A stretch of 64,000 nt of DNA, from NCBI GenBank assembly GCA_016183765.1, contig JACPEA010000013.1, positions 434,001 through 498,000 on the forward strand, read 5' to 3'. Positions 9,486-17,629 of the stretch are shown here, one piece after another. Every line of letters starts with the position of its first letter. Positions within the stretch are counted from its first letter, which is position 1. Under the pieces are notes generated by a model, which made no database searches, was not told where the DNA came from, and saw only the letters and a program-made list of their open reading frames with translations. The position numbers were made by a program, and so were the translations under genes. Origin of the DNA: Bacteroidota bacterium (GTDB lineage Bacteria; Bacteroidota; Bacteroidia; Chitinophagales; Chitinophagaceae).

Positions 9486-9619
9486 TTTGTGGTTTGTAGT
9501 TTGTGGTTTGTGGTTGTGGTTAGTTTGTAGTTGGTGGTTGTTTATAGTTGGGGGTTGGTGTTTTTTACAGTTGGCACAACCACAAACTGAAACCACAAAC
9601 AAACCACAAACTACAAACC
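9486..9619. repeat. Word-type inverted repeat (TTTGTGG / TTTGTAG words) between DUF3467 gene and radC
   Basis: The left side (9486-9560) is an irregular string of GTTTGTGG, GTTTGTAG and GTGGTTG words. The right side (9575-9619) is its complement, ACCACAAAC and CTACAAAC words. Bases 9491-9510 and 9600-9619 form a perfect 20-bp inverted repeat (GGTTTGTAGTTTGTGGTTTG). It fills the gap between two convergent genes and could act as a transcription barrier, but it has no classical terminator shape. Confidence 0.85.
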
Positions 9620-9621
9620 CC

Positions 9622-10311
9622 CTAAATCATCCCCTCATCTGCAAAACTGAAATACCCTTCATTCCCTACGATGATATGGTCCATGAGCAGGATATCGAGC
9701 AGGCTGGCGGCCTGCTTTATTTTTTGGGTAATGAGCTCGTCTGCATGGCTGGGGTGCAGGTTGCCGCTGGGGTGGTTATGGCAGAGTATGATGGCGGTGG
9801 CGTTGTGTTCCAGGGCTTTTTTCAGGATCACGCGGGGGTCGGCTACGGTGCCGGTGAGTCCGCCTTCACTGATCAGTTCCTGGTGGGTGATGGTATTGCT
9901 GCGGTTGAGGAATACGACCACAAATACTTCTTTTTGCCGGTGTTCCAGTGTGACCCGGAGAAATTCGGCGATATCCCCGCTTTTGGTGATCTTATGTTTC
10001 TTACGCCCCGAGGCATTCCGGCGGATGCCCAGTTCCAGGGCGGCGGCTATACTGATGGCTTTGGCCTCACCAAGCCCCCGGATCTTTTTTTGCAGCATAC
10101 CCTGAACACTCCATTCCGCCAGTTTACTGAGATTATTTTCTGCGGCAAAAAGGAGGTTTTTGGCCACATCCAGGGCCGAATGGTTGTTAGTTCCGGTATT
10201 GATCAGGATAGCAAGTAATTCGGAATCGCTGAGTGAGCCTGCTCCCTGCTGTAACAGCTTTTTCCGGGGCTGGTCATCAGCCGGCCAGTCCTTGATAGAA
10301 AATTTGTGCAT
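9622..10311 (-). CDS. radC: RadC / UPF0758 family JAB-domain protein
   Basis: A 229-residue protein with an N-terminal helix-hairpin-helix (about 40-95, with KIRGLGEAKAISIAAALELG) and a C-terminal JAB/MPN metallopeptidase-like domain. The metal-binding motif is intact: HNHPSGNLHPSHAD (H-x-H-P-S-G then S-x2-D). It was named for a supposed role in DNA repair that was later withdrawn; the biochemical function is unsettled. The N-terminus MHKFSIKDWPADDQPRKKLL is the normal family start. It is convergent with the DUF3467 gene and divergent from prs. Confidence 0.93.
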   Translation of the reverse strand: MHKFSIKDWPADDQPRKKLLQQGAGSLSDSELLAILINTGTNNHSALDVAKNLLFAAENNLSKLAEWSVQGMLQKKIRGLGEAKAISIAAALELGIRRNASGRKKHKITKSGDIAEFLRVTLEHRQKEVFVVVFLNRSNTITHQELISEGGLTGTVADPRVILKKALEHNATAIILCHNHPSGNLHPSHADELITQKIKQAASLLDILLMDHIIVGNEGYFSFADEGMI

Positions 10312-10359
10312 AAGAAAAATTTATAGTAAAATCAAATTACAATTTCTTAACCTTATCTC

Positions 10360-10367
10360 TATCTTCG
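10360..10367 (+). promoter_or_regulatory. Likely -7 promoter element of prs
   Basis: TATCTTCG differs from TAnnTTTG at one position. It lies 19 bases before the prs start codon. Confidence 0.35.
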
Positions 10368-10386
10368 CGCCACATCCCCACACATT

Positions 10387-11343
10387 ATGAACCCATCCGT
10401 TAAGATATTCTCCGGCACTGGTTCTCAGAAGCTGGCAGAAAAAATTGCCCAACGTTTTGGCGCCCCCATCGGAAAGATCAACATCCAGAAATTCAGCGAC
10501 GGGGAATTTCAGCCGATCTTCCTCGAAAGTATCCGCGGCGACTATGTTTTCCTGGTACAAAGTACCTATGCGCCCACCGATAACCTGCTGGAACTGTTGC
10601 TGATGATCGATGCGGCCAAAAGAGCCAGCGCTTACAAGATCATTGCCGTAATTCCGTATTATGGTTTTGCACGCCAGGACAGGAAAGACAAACCCCGTGT
10701 TGCCATTGGCGCCAAACTGATCGCCACGCTGTTAGAAGCGGCTGGTGCAGACAGGGTCATCACCATGGACCTGCACGCACCGCAGATCCAGGGTTTCTTT
10801 GATGTGCCGGTGGACCACCTGGATAGTTCTGCGATCTTCATTCCTTATATCGAGCAGTTAAAACTGCCGAATCTTTCATTTGCGGCGCCGGATGTGGGCA
10901 GCACCAACCGGGTACGCGAGATAGCCAGTTATTTCAATGCCGAAATGGTGATCTGCGATAAACACCGCAAACGCGCCAATGAGATCGCCAGCATGGTGGT
11001 CATTGGTGATGTGACCGACAGGGATATCATCCTGGTAGACGATATCTGCGATACCGGTGGAACCCTGGCCAAAGCGGCTGGTTTGCTGAAAGAAAAGGGA
11101 GCCCGCAGTGTTCGCGCTATGATCACCCACCCGGTTTTGAGTGGTAAGGCTTATGAGAATATTGAGAACAGTGTGCTGGAAGAACTGGTGGTTTGCGACA
11201 CCATTCCGCTGCGTAAGGAAAGCGCCAAGATCAAAACCATTTCGGTGGCCGATCTGTTCGCTATCGCGATCCGGAATGCCTACGAAAACAAGAGCATTAC
11301 CAGCCTGTTTATTCACTCCCAATTGCGCGGAAGGGACAAGTAA
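10387..11343 (+). CDS. prs: Ribose-phosphate pyrophosphokinase (PRPP synthetase)
   Basis: Makes phosphoribosyl pyrophosphate from ribose 5-phosphate and ATP, the entry point to nucleotide, histidine and tryptophan synthesis. At 318 residues it has the standard length. Diagnostic stretches are KFSDGEFQP near residue 40, the class I PRPP synthase signature DRVITMDLHAPQIQGFFD around 120, the flexible KHRKRANE loop, and the PRPP-binding motif ILVDDICDTGGTL around 216. The gene stands in front of the L25 gene, but a hairpin terminator inside a word-type repeat separates them. Confidence 0.97.
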   Translation: MNPSVKIFSGTGSQKLAEKIAQRFGAPIGKINIQKFSDGEFQPIFLESIRGDYVFLVQSTYAPTDNLLELLLMIDAAKRASAYKIIAVIPYYGFARQDRKDKPRVAIGAKLIATLLEAAGADRVITMDLHAPQIQGFFDVPVDHLDSSAIFIPYIEQLKLPNLSFAAPDVGSTNRVREIASYFNAEMVICDKHRKRANEIASMVVIGDVTDRDIILVDDICDTGGTLAKAAGLLKEKGARSVRAMITHPVLSGKAYENIENSVLEELVVCDTIPLRKESAKIKTISVADLFAIAIRNAYENKSITSLFIHSQLRGRDK

Positions 11344-11455
11344 ATTAGTAATTAGTAATTAATAATTGGTAATTGCCTGATTTTTAAACAATTAGGCAAT
11401 TATTTTTTATACCCCCCTCATCTCATTACTCATTATTAATTACGCATTATTAATT
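11343..11455. repeat. Word-type inverted repeat (TAATTAATAAT words) with nested terminator, between prs and the L25 gene
   Basis: The left arm contains repeated ATTAGTA and TAATTAATAAT (11356-11366). The right arm contains ATTATTAATTA (11432-11442) and ATTATTAATT (11446-11455). Between them sits a hairpin terminator at 11371-11407. The element starts at the prs stop codon. Confidence 0.75.
11371..11407 (+). terminator. Intrinsic terminator of prs
   Basis: AATTGCCT (11371-11378) pairs with AGGCAATT (11394-11401), followed by ATTTTTT. It is nested inside the word-type repeat. Confidence 0.65.
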
Positions 11456-11465
11456 GCTATTTCCC

Positions 11466-11473
11466 TACCTTTG
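11466..11473 (+). promoter_or_regulatory. -7 promoter element of the L25 gene
   Basis: TACCTTTG is a perfect TAnnTTTG match, 20 bases before the start codon at 11494. Confidence 0.5.
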
Positions 11474-11493
11474 CCGTCCAAAAAATATAATTT

Positions 11494-12084
11494 ATGAAAA
11501 CAATTACAATCGAAGGTCACCTGAGGACCGAGCATGGCAAAAAAGCCGCCCGCCAGATTCGCTCTCAGGAAAATGTGCCGGGTGTAATTTACGGGGGTGC
11601 CGAAGAGGTTAATTTTTATGCTTCTGCGAAGGCTTTCAAGCCTTTGGTGTACACTGGTGAATTTCAGTTGGCCGAAGTAGTGGTGAACGGCAAAAACTAC
11701 AAATGCATTCTGAAAGACCTGCAGTTTGACAAAGTAACTGATTCCCTGATCCACGTGGATCTGCTGGAACTGGTCAATGACAAGAAAGTGGTTGCTACCC
11801 TGCCTATCAAATTCACAGGAACTTCTGTGGGTGTAAGAGGTGGTGGTAAACTGATCACCAAGATCAAAGCCCTGAAGGTTAAGGCCCTGCCAAAAGACCT
11901 GAGGGAGAACATTGAGGTCGATATTACCAACCTGGACCTGAACGGAAACATCCGTGTGGAAGATGTGAAAGTGGATGGTATCGAGATCCTCAACTCTCCA
12001 CGTATTCCGATCGCATCTGTGGTGTTGACCCGTCAGCTGAAACAGGAAGAAGCTACTGCAGCAAAAGACGAGAAGAAGAAATAA
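11494..12084 (+). CDS. rplY: 50S ribosomal protein L25/general stress protein Ctc
   Basis: Binds 5S rRNA in the large ribosomal subunit. The 196-residue protein is the long, two-domain form (TL5/Ctc type). The N-terminal RNA-binding domain spans about 1-90 (GHLRTEHGKKAARQIRSQ, VPGVIYGG, LKDLQFDKVTDSLIHVDL). The C-terminal beta domain spans about 95-180 (PIKFTGTSVGVRGGGKL) and ends in a lysine- and glutamate-rich tail. It follows prs, as in many bacteria, but has its own promoter element. Confidence 0.95.
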   Translation: MKTITIEGHLRTEHGKKAARQIRSQENVPGVIYGGAEEVNFYASAKAFKPLVYTGEFQLAEVVVNGKNYKCILKDLQFDKVTDSLIHVDLLELVNDKKVVATLPIKFTGTSVGVRGGGKLITKIKALKVKALPKDLRENIEVDITNLDLNGNIRVEDVKVDGIEILNSPRIPIASVVLTRQLKQEEATAAKDEKKK

Positions 12085-12109
12085 TCTTCCAGATATCTTT
12101 CCTGAAAAG

Positions 12110-12133
12110 CCCGGACCTGGTTCCGGGTTTTTT
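12110..12133 (+). terminator. Intrinsic terminator of the L25 gene
   Basis: CCCGGA (12110-12115) pairs with TCCGGG (12122-12127), followed by six T. It touches the stop codon of the convergent sensor kinase gene. Confidence 0.8.
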
Positions 12134-13418
12134 ATTGTGCCTTTGGGAAGGATAGGTAAAAACTACTCCCTTTACCCCGACTGCTCTGTACCCAGATCTT
12201 TCCCTGGTTCTTTTCGGTGAATTCTTTACAGATCTTCAGTCCCAGCCCGGTGCCCTTCTCATTCGATGTACCCGTATTGGAAATCATGACCACGGAGTTG
12301 AACAGCGAATCCTGCACTTCGGCAGGCATGCCCATGCCATTGTCCCTGATCTCTATAACAACCTGGTCATTGTTGGGATAGGCGCGGATCGTGATGGTGC
12401 CATCCGGGTAACTGTATTTGATGGCATTGGTCAGCAGGTTACGGAAGATCAGTGTGAGGTGGTCGGGATCGGCCCATAGCTGCTGCTGCAGGCCTTCGGT
12501 ATGCAGACGTATATTCTTCTGTTCAAGGTAGGGTTGTACGAACTGTACGGCATGGTGTGTTATTAAATGGTCCAGCGATACTTTTTCCGGCAGGACCTTG
12601 ATTCCTTTGAACTGGCTCACACTCCACCGTAACAGGTTGTCGAGTGTGCCGTATACCTGGTCTACCTGCATCGATAATTTACCCGTTATCTCCATGAACT
12701 GTTCTGGTGTGATGTATTTTTTATTCACCATTTCCAGCGATGATTTGAGCTGGCCGATGGGCGAACGGAGATCATGTGCAATGATGGAAAACAGTTTTTC
12801 TTTGGTTTGATTCATGCTTTCCAGTTCGTGGTTCTTTTCTTCTACCTGTTTCTGGTAGGAGAGCTGTTCATTTTTAAAAAAAAGCAAAGCCAGCACCATC
12901 ATACCTACTGCCCAGATCATGTTGAACATGACCCTGCTGAAAGGAACCTGGTCAAATACGATAGAGCTGTTCAGGAATACCTTGATACCAATGAACAGGA
13001 GAATATTGGCAATAGTGAAACTGATCAGGAATCTCTTATCAGAAAAAAAAGTGATGATGATGACCACATTCAGTAGCAGAAAATATTCACTACCATTACG
13101 GAACAGGATGGCACTGGCAGAAAACAGGATACTGGCCAGGAAACTGAGAACACTCCGGCCAAGCAGGAATTTCTGATAACTGTTGATGATCAGAATGGTA
13201 AAAGCCCCGGTCATAAGGCAGACATTGATGATGGCCAGATCTGTTCTGTTTTCAACGAAATTTTTGACAGCGAAATAAATATTGACAGGTATGCCGAGGC
13301 CCACTGCCAGGTTGATCAGCTGTGTTTTTTTCCGTTCATAAAAGCTGATGGAGTCAGATATTCCGATATTGGCTATCCAGTTGAAGAAACGTTTGATTTG
13401 ACCGGTCAGTGATTGCAT
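12132..13418 (-). CDS. Membrane-bound sensor histidine kinase (orphan)
   Basis: A 428-residue protein with about six hydrophobic membrane segments in residues 33-182, a short coiled linker (QKQVEEKNHELESMNQTKEK), and a HisKA/HATPase_c kinase core. The phospho-acceptor His is H215 in FSIIAHDLRSP. The N box is NLLTNAIKYS near 330, G1 is DNGMGM (359-364) and G2 is GTGLGL (389-394), so all catalytic boxes are present. No periplasmic sensor domain is apparent; the membrane part itself probably senses. No response regulator lies next to it. It is divergent from pth across about 160 bases. Confidence 0.92.
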   Translation of the reverse strand: MQSLTGQIKRFFNWIANIGISDSISFYERKKTQLINLAVGLGIPVNIYFAVKNFVENRTDLAIINVCLMTGAFTILIINSYQKFLLGRSVLSFLASILFSASAILFRNGSEYFLLLNVVIIITFFSDKRFLISFTIANILLFIGIKVFLNSSIVFDQVPFSRVMFNMIWAVGMMVLALLFFKNEQLSYQKQVEEKNHELESMNQTKEKLFSIIAHDLRSPIGQLKSSLEMVNKKYITPEQFMEITGKLSMQVDQVYGTLDNLLRWSVSQFKGIKVLPEKVSLDHLITHHAVQFVQPYLEQKNIRLHTEGLQQQLWADPDHLTLIFRNLLTNAIKYSYPDGTITIRAYPNNDQVVIEIRDNGMGMPAEVQDSLFNSVVMISNTGTSNEKGTGLGLKICKEFTEKNQGKIWVQSSRGKGSSFYLSFPKAQ

Positions 13419-13564
13419 ATTCAGGATACTGGGCTACGGGGTGAAATTAAGACAACGGGACTGAATAATGGACTGGAAACTAAAATTCCCGGATATTTTA
13501 GCGGATTCCGGTCAGGTACGGATCCAATTCCTGCGAACCCGTATTTTGAATGCTTTTTCCGGGC

Positions 13565-13572
13565 TAATTTTG
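13565..13572 (+). promoter_or_regulatory. -7 promoter element of pth
   Basis: TAATTTTG matches TAnnTTTG exactly and ends eight bases before the pth start codon at 13581, predicting a very short leader. It also excludes the longer open frame that begins at 13413. Confidence 0.5.
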
Positions 13573-13580
13573 GGCTATCT

Positions 13581-14159
13581 ATGAACAAATTTCTGATTGC
13601 GGGTCTGGGTAATATTGGTGACGAGTATAAACATACCCGTCACAATATCGGTTTTGATGTGGTTACTGCTTTTGTACTGAAACACGGCGGTTTTTTCAGG
13701 GCCGACAGGTTAGCCGATGTGGCCGAGGTAAAATGGAAAGGGAAGACCTTTATCTGCATCAAACCCACCACTTTTATGAACCTGAGTGGTAAGGCTTTCA
13801 AATACTGGATGGATAAGGAAAAAATTGAACTGGCGGCCACACTCACCATTGTGGATGACCTGGCCATTTCTCTGAACAAACTCCGTTTAAGGGGATCGGG
13901 CAGTGATGCGGGACATAATGGCCTGAAAGATATCCAGCTCACCCTGGGTACCGACCAGTACCCAAAACTCCGGTTTGGCATCGGGAATGATTTCCCGAAA
14001 GGCCGGCAGATTGATTTTGTACTGGGTAAATGGACAAGCGCCGAGAGCCCCGTAGTGCAACAAAAGATCGAAAAATGTGTTGAGATCATTGAATCCTTTG
14101 CTTCCATTGGGATTGAGCGGACGATGAACCTGACAAATAACCTCGTTTTCGGGCAATAA
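13581..14159 (+). CDS. pth: Peptidyl-tRNA hydrolase
   Basis: Releases tRNA from prematurely dropped peptidyl-tRNA. The protein starts MNKFLIAGLGNIGDEYKHTR. The frame is open 56 codons further upstream, but that part has no family similarity and would span the promoter, so I chose 13581 (192 residues). The Pth signature HNIGFDVV contains the catalytic His. FICIKPTTFMNLSGKAF and the C-terminal GSDAGHNGLKDI are the two other conserved blocks. A short hairpin without a T-run lies just after the stop codon, at about 14163-14184. Confidence 0.95.
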   Translation: MNKFLIAGLGNIGDEYKHTRHNIGFDVVTAFVLKHGGFFRADRLADVAEVKWKGKTFICIKPTTFMNLSGKAFKYWMDKEKIELAATLTIVDDLAISLNKLRLRGSGSDAGHNGLKDIQLTLGTDQYPKLRFGIGNDFPKGRQIDFVLGKWTSAESPVVQQKIEKCVEIIESFASIGIERTMNLTNNLVFGQ

Positions 14160-14263
14160 AATGGCCATAACGGGCGTTATGCCACTGGAGAAATATAATC
14201 TAAGTAGCTGCTGCCGTATCTGTATCAACAGGCTATTTAATTAGTATTTTAAATTGTTACCTT

Positions 14264-14875
14264 ATGAAAATTTTTTGTGTGGGCCGGAATTATGCAGAAC
14301 ATGCCAAAGAACTGGGCAATGCCGTTCCGGAAGAACCGGTGATCTTTATGAAACCCAAGACTGCCCTGATGCAGTCGAACGCTCCTTTTTATTATCCTGA
14401 GTTTTCCAATGAACTGCATTACGAAGCGGAAGTGGTACTGCGTATCTGCAAGAATGGCAAATATGTAACCGAGGAATCGGCATATAAATATTACGATGCA
14501 TTTACCATCGGTATCGATTTCACCGCGCGCGACCTGCAGGCGGAGCTCAAGAAAAAGGGCCTGCCCTGGGAAAAAGCGAAAGCCTGGGACAATTCTGCCA
14601 TCATCGGCAAATGGATACCTTTTACCGATGAGCTCAGGAATAAGCCGATCATTTTTTCCTTACAGAAGAACAAGGAAGTGGTGCAGAGTGGCAACACGAG
14701 TGATATGATCTTCCCCTTTGATGAGATCGTATCGCATATTTCCCAGTATTTCTCACTCAATATCGGCGACCTGATCTATACCGGTACCCCTTCGGGCGTA
14801 GGAGAGTGTGTTACGGATGATGTACTTGAGGGTTTTTATGATAAGGAAAAGGTATTTGCCCTCGAGATCAAATAA
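14264..14875 (+). CDS. Fumarylacetoacetate hydrolase family protein
   Basis: A 203-residue member of the FAH superfamily (hydrolases, decarboxylases and isomerases of 2-oxo acids and beta-diketones). It begins MKIFCVGRNYAEHAKELG. It shows the metal-binding pattern with E in YEAEVVLRICK and the D of FTIGIDFTARDLQAE, plus the C-terminal YTGTPSGVGE motif. Close relatives include acylpyruvases and oxaloacetate decarboxylases, and the exact substrate cannot be told from sequence. An E1 dehydrogenase gene follows after 42 bases on the same strand, so the two are probably co-transcribed. Confidence 0.92.
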   Translation: MKIFCVGRNYAEHAKELGNAVPEEPVIFMKPKTALMQSNAPFYYPEFSNELHYEAEVVLRICKNGKYVTEESAYKYYDAFTIGIDFTARDLQAELKKKGLPWEKAKAWDNSAIIGKWIPFTDELRNKPIIFSLQKNKEVVQSGNTSDMIFPFDEIVSHISQYFSLNIGDLIYTGTPSGVGECVTDDVLEGFYDKEKVFALEIK

Positions 14876-14917
14876 TACGGAACCCCTTTTTGTTTCATTC
14901 CCGAAGATGACCTGCTG

Positions 14918-16984
14918 ATGCTGACGCCAGAAACCCTGTTACATGCTTATGAACTCATGGTTACCGCCCGGGCAATGGGCGATACCTATGATGCCAACAG
15001 GCAGGTATGTAAATATGTGCATTCCACATCGCGCGGTCATGAAGCCATACAGATTGCTGCCGGCATGCAGCTCTTACCCTGCGATTGGGTAAGTCCCTAT
15101 TACCGCGACGATAGCATCCTGCTCACCATCGGTTTCACACCCTATGAGCTGATGCTGCAGTTACTGGCAAAAAAGGATGATCCTTTTTCGGGGGGAAGGT
15201 CTTATTACTGCCACCCCAGCAGCCGGGATTCCGGTAAACCCTCGATCATACACCAGAGCAGTGCCACAGGCATGCAGGCCATACCCACCACGGGATTGGC
15301 ACAGGGCATCCAGTTCCTGGAACGCTCGGGTTCCCCGCTTTTCAGAAAAGCAGCGGATGGAACTCTGCCAATAGTGGTTTGCTCGCTGGGCGACGGCAGC
15401 GTATCGGAAGGGGAGGTCAGTGAAGCCCTGCAGTTTGCCGTACTGAAAGAACTGCCCATTGTTTACCTGGTGCAGGATAATGGCTGGAGTATCAGCGCCA
15501 CAGAAGAAGAGATCCGTACAGGTAATGCCTACGATTATGCCGCCGGCTTTAAAGGACTGAAGCGCATGCAGTGCGATGGCAGCGACTTTATCAGGAGTTA
15601 CGAAACCATGGAGCAGGCGGTTGGTTATGCCCGTACGGAACGCAAGCCGGTTTTGGTACATGCCAAAGTGCCTTTGCTGGGACATCATACCAGTGGCGTG
15701 CGAAAAGAATTTTACCGGAGCAGGGAAGACCTGCTGAAACACGGATTATATAACCCGGCTCCCAAACTGCGTTTACTGTTGAATGGTGTGGGGTACCAGG
15801 AGCACGAGATCAACCAGGTTGAATCAGCAGCACGCGAACGGGTGTTGGAGCAGTTTGTATTGGCGCAGCAGGCTGCTGAACCGGATATTCATTCCGTAGA
15901 GCAACATGTATTTGCCCCTACACCCGTTATGGAGGAAAAAGGAAAACGTGCACCCAGGAATGGAGAAAGAGTGATGATGGTGGATGCAGCCCTGCACGCT
16001 ATTGAAGAGATCCTGGATGAATACCCCGAAGCGGTAGTATATGGCCAGGATGTGGGCGCCCGTTTAGGTGGTGTATTCAGGGAAGCGGCCACACTGGGTG
16101 ATAAGTTCGGCGCCGGCCGCGTATTCAACACTGCCATACAGGAAGCCTATATTGTGGGTTCTACGGTAGGTTTATCAGCCCTGGGTATCAAACCGATCGT
16201 GGAAGTACAGTTTGCCGATTATATTTACCCGGGACTGAACCAGTTGATCACGGAAGTTTCCAAATCCTGTTACCTGAGCAATGGGAAGTTCCCGGTACAG
16301 ATGCTGCTGAGGGTTCCCACAGGTGCATATGGCGGAGGTGGACCTTACCATAGCGGCAGTATTGAAAGTACCCTGCTGTCTGTAAAAGGCATCAAAGTGG
16401 TATATCCCTCCAATGCTGCGGATATGAAAGGCCTGTTGAAAGCAGCTTTCCTGGACCCCAATCCGGTGGTGATGCTGGAGCATAAGGGCCTGTACTGGAG
16501 CAAAGTGCCCGGTACCGATGATGCCCGCTGCATTGAACCGGATAAACACTATATTTTGCCCCTTGGGAAGGCCGGTATTGTGACCCAGGCCGATCCCGAA
16601 AAGGTTCGCAAAGGCGAAACGGCAGGTATCATCACGTATGGTATGGGCGTATACTGGGCCAAAGCCGTAGAAGCCCGGATGCCCGGTAAAATAGAGATCG
16701 TAGACCTGCGTACCCTGTTCCCGCTGGATGAGGAAACGGTGTTTGAAACGGTACGGAGGCATGGCAAAGTGCTGGTTCTAAGCGAAGAACAGCAGCATAA
16801 CTCATTTGCGGAGGCTTTATCGCTCCGGATATCCAACCAATGTTACCATTTCCTGGACGCCAAAGTGGAGGTAATGGGGGCCAGGAACCTGCCTGCCGTA
16901 CCTATCCATACGTCCCTGGAAGCCGCTATGCTACCTACTCCGGATAAATTGATGGAGCGGATCTCCAAACTTTTAGCCTATTAA
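14918..16984 (+). CDS. Thiamine-dependent 2-oxo acid dehydrogenase E1, alpha and beta fused
   Basis: Decarboxylates a 2-oxo acid and passes the acyl group to a lipoyl E2. The 688-residue protein joins an alpha half (about 1-330) to a beta half (about 350-688). The alpha half has the thiamine diphosphate motif LGDGSVSEGE near residue 160 and ends it with QDNGWSIS. The beta half has VYGQDVGARLGGVFR, the PTGAYGGGGPYHSGS loop and the EIVDLRTLFPLD transketolase C-terminal domain. Similarity to branched-chain 2-oxoisovalerate dehydrogenase is likely. A second, longer fused E1 lies at 46144-48534. No E2 or E3 gene is in the window. Confidence 0.93.
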   Translation: MLTPETLLHAYELMVTARAMGDTYDANRQVCKYVHSTSRGHEAIQIAAGMQLLPCDWVSPYYRDDSILLTIGFTPYELMLQLLAKKDDPFSGGRSYYCHPSSRDSGKPSIIHQSSATGMQAIPTTGLAQGIQFLERSGSPLFRKAADGTLPIVVCSLGDGSVSEGEVSEALQFAVLKELPIVYLVQDNGWSISATEEEIRTGNAYDYAAGFKGLKRMQCDGSDFIRSYETMEQAVGYARTERKPVLVHAKVPLLGHHTSGVRKEFYRSREDLLKHGLYNPAPKLRLLLNGVGYQEHEINQVESAARERVLEQFVLAQQAAEPDIHSVEQHVFAPTPVMEEKGKRAPRNGERVMMVDAALHAIEEILDEYPEAVVYGQDVGARLGGVFREAATLGDKFGAGRVFNTAIQEAYIVGSTVGLSALGIKPIVEVQFADYIYPGLNQLITEVSKSCYLSNGKFPVQMLLRVPTGAYGGGGPYHSGSIESTLLSVKGIKVVYPSNAADMKGLLKAAFLDPNPVVMLEHKGLYWSKVPGTDDARCIEPDKHYILPLGKAGIVTQADPEKVRKGETAGIITYGMGVYWAKAVEARMPGKIEIVDLRTLFPLDEETVFETVRRHGKVLVLSEEQQHNSFAEALSLRISNQCYHFLDAKVEVMGARNLPAVPIHTSLEAAMLPTPDKLMERISKLLAY

Positions 16985-17009
16985 GGGCGCTCATTTTAAC
17001 CAAACCTCC

Positions 17010-17017
17010 TATATTTG
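17010..17017 (+). promoter_or_regulatory. -7 promoter element of tRNA-CAT
   Basis: TATATTTG matches TAnnTTTG exactly, 36 bases before the mature tRNA 5' end. Confidence 0.5.
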
Positions 17018-17053
17018 CAGCCCGTTAGCGAAAATTTCTGACGGAACAGACCT

Positions 17054-17127
17054 GGCGAGGTAGCTCAGTTGGTTAGAGCACAGGATTCATAACCCTGAGG
17101 TCACGAGTTCAAATCTCGTTCTCGCTA
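17054..17127 (+). tRNA. tRNA with anticodon CAT (Met, or possibly Ile2)
   Basis: The 74-base cloverleaf has acceptor GGCGAGG (17054-17060) with TCTCGCT (17120-17126) and a G-T closing pair. The D-arm is GCTC/GAGC with AGTTGGTTA. The anticodon loop is TTCATAA with CAT at 17088-17090. The T-arm is ACGAG/CTCGT with loop TTCAAAT, and the discriminator is A17127. The top pair of the anticodon stem is an A-C mismatch. The CCA end is not encoded directly after the discriminator. Whether it carries methionine or, after lysidine modification, isoleucine cannot be settled by eye. A hairpin terminator follows 15 bases later. Confidence 0.93.
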
Positions 17128-17142
17128 CACCAGTAAAATGTT

Positions 17143-17171
17143 AAAATAGACCGCGATTGGCGGTCTATTTT
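17143..17171 (+). terminator. Intrinsic terminator of the tRNA
   Basis: A perfect 12-bp stem pairs AAAATAGACCGC (17143-17154) with GCGGTCTATTTT (17160-17171). The T-run forms the end of the right arm. Confidence 0.8.
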
Positions 17172-17629
17172 ATTGATTGTCAATGATCTATTTATTAATG
17201 AGTGTCTTAGGCTAAAACCCATAAAGCATTCATTTTCAATTGATCTCAAGTCTCATTCAGGTATGTATGAGAATGTTGTAACCAGGCTAAGTTGTCTTCA
17301 AATCTTTCAATAATTCCTCTACGTTATTGTACTTGTCACTTAGAATAACATCAGCTGTAATTCAGGTGCTGTTATAGGTGTTTTCTTTTTAGGTGTTAAA
17401 CGCGTACTTCTTTTAAGCCTAATCATTGGTGAGAACGATATTAGCTGCAATACCCCAATAATCGGTCCTGAATTTTACGTTGTTTATGATGTAACCCGAT
17501 AAAATCTAAACACCAAGCGTATGCTATGAAACGAAATTATTTCTAACATACACTCATACAAACCGAACCGATGCTGGATGATCTGTTTAGGTGCATGGTA
17601 CGTACCGGCAGCGTGTCAGACCAGTGGTA
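17172..17629. other. AT-rich intergenic region next to tRNA, with a possible gene remnant
   Basis: About 460 bases without an intact gene. On the minus strand a short reading frame begins at the ATG complementary to 17424-17426 (MIRLKRSTRLTPKKK...) and stops at 17340. A second frame, shifted by one base, runs from about 17355 to a stop at 17287 and reads ADVILSDKYNNVEELLKDL. Together they look like a frameshifted small protein of about 46 codons. I do not recognise the family. No integrase or transposase fragment is visible. Confidence 0.3.

Noticed and set aside
15161..15742. Open minus-strand frame of 193 codons
   Set aside because: Lies wholly inside the alpha half of the E1 fusion, antisense, without homology.
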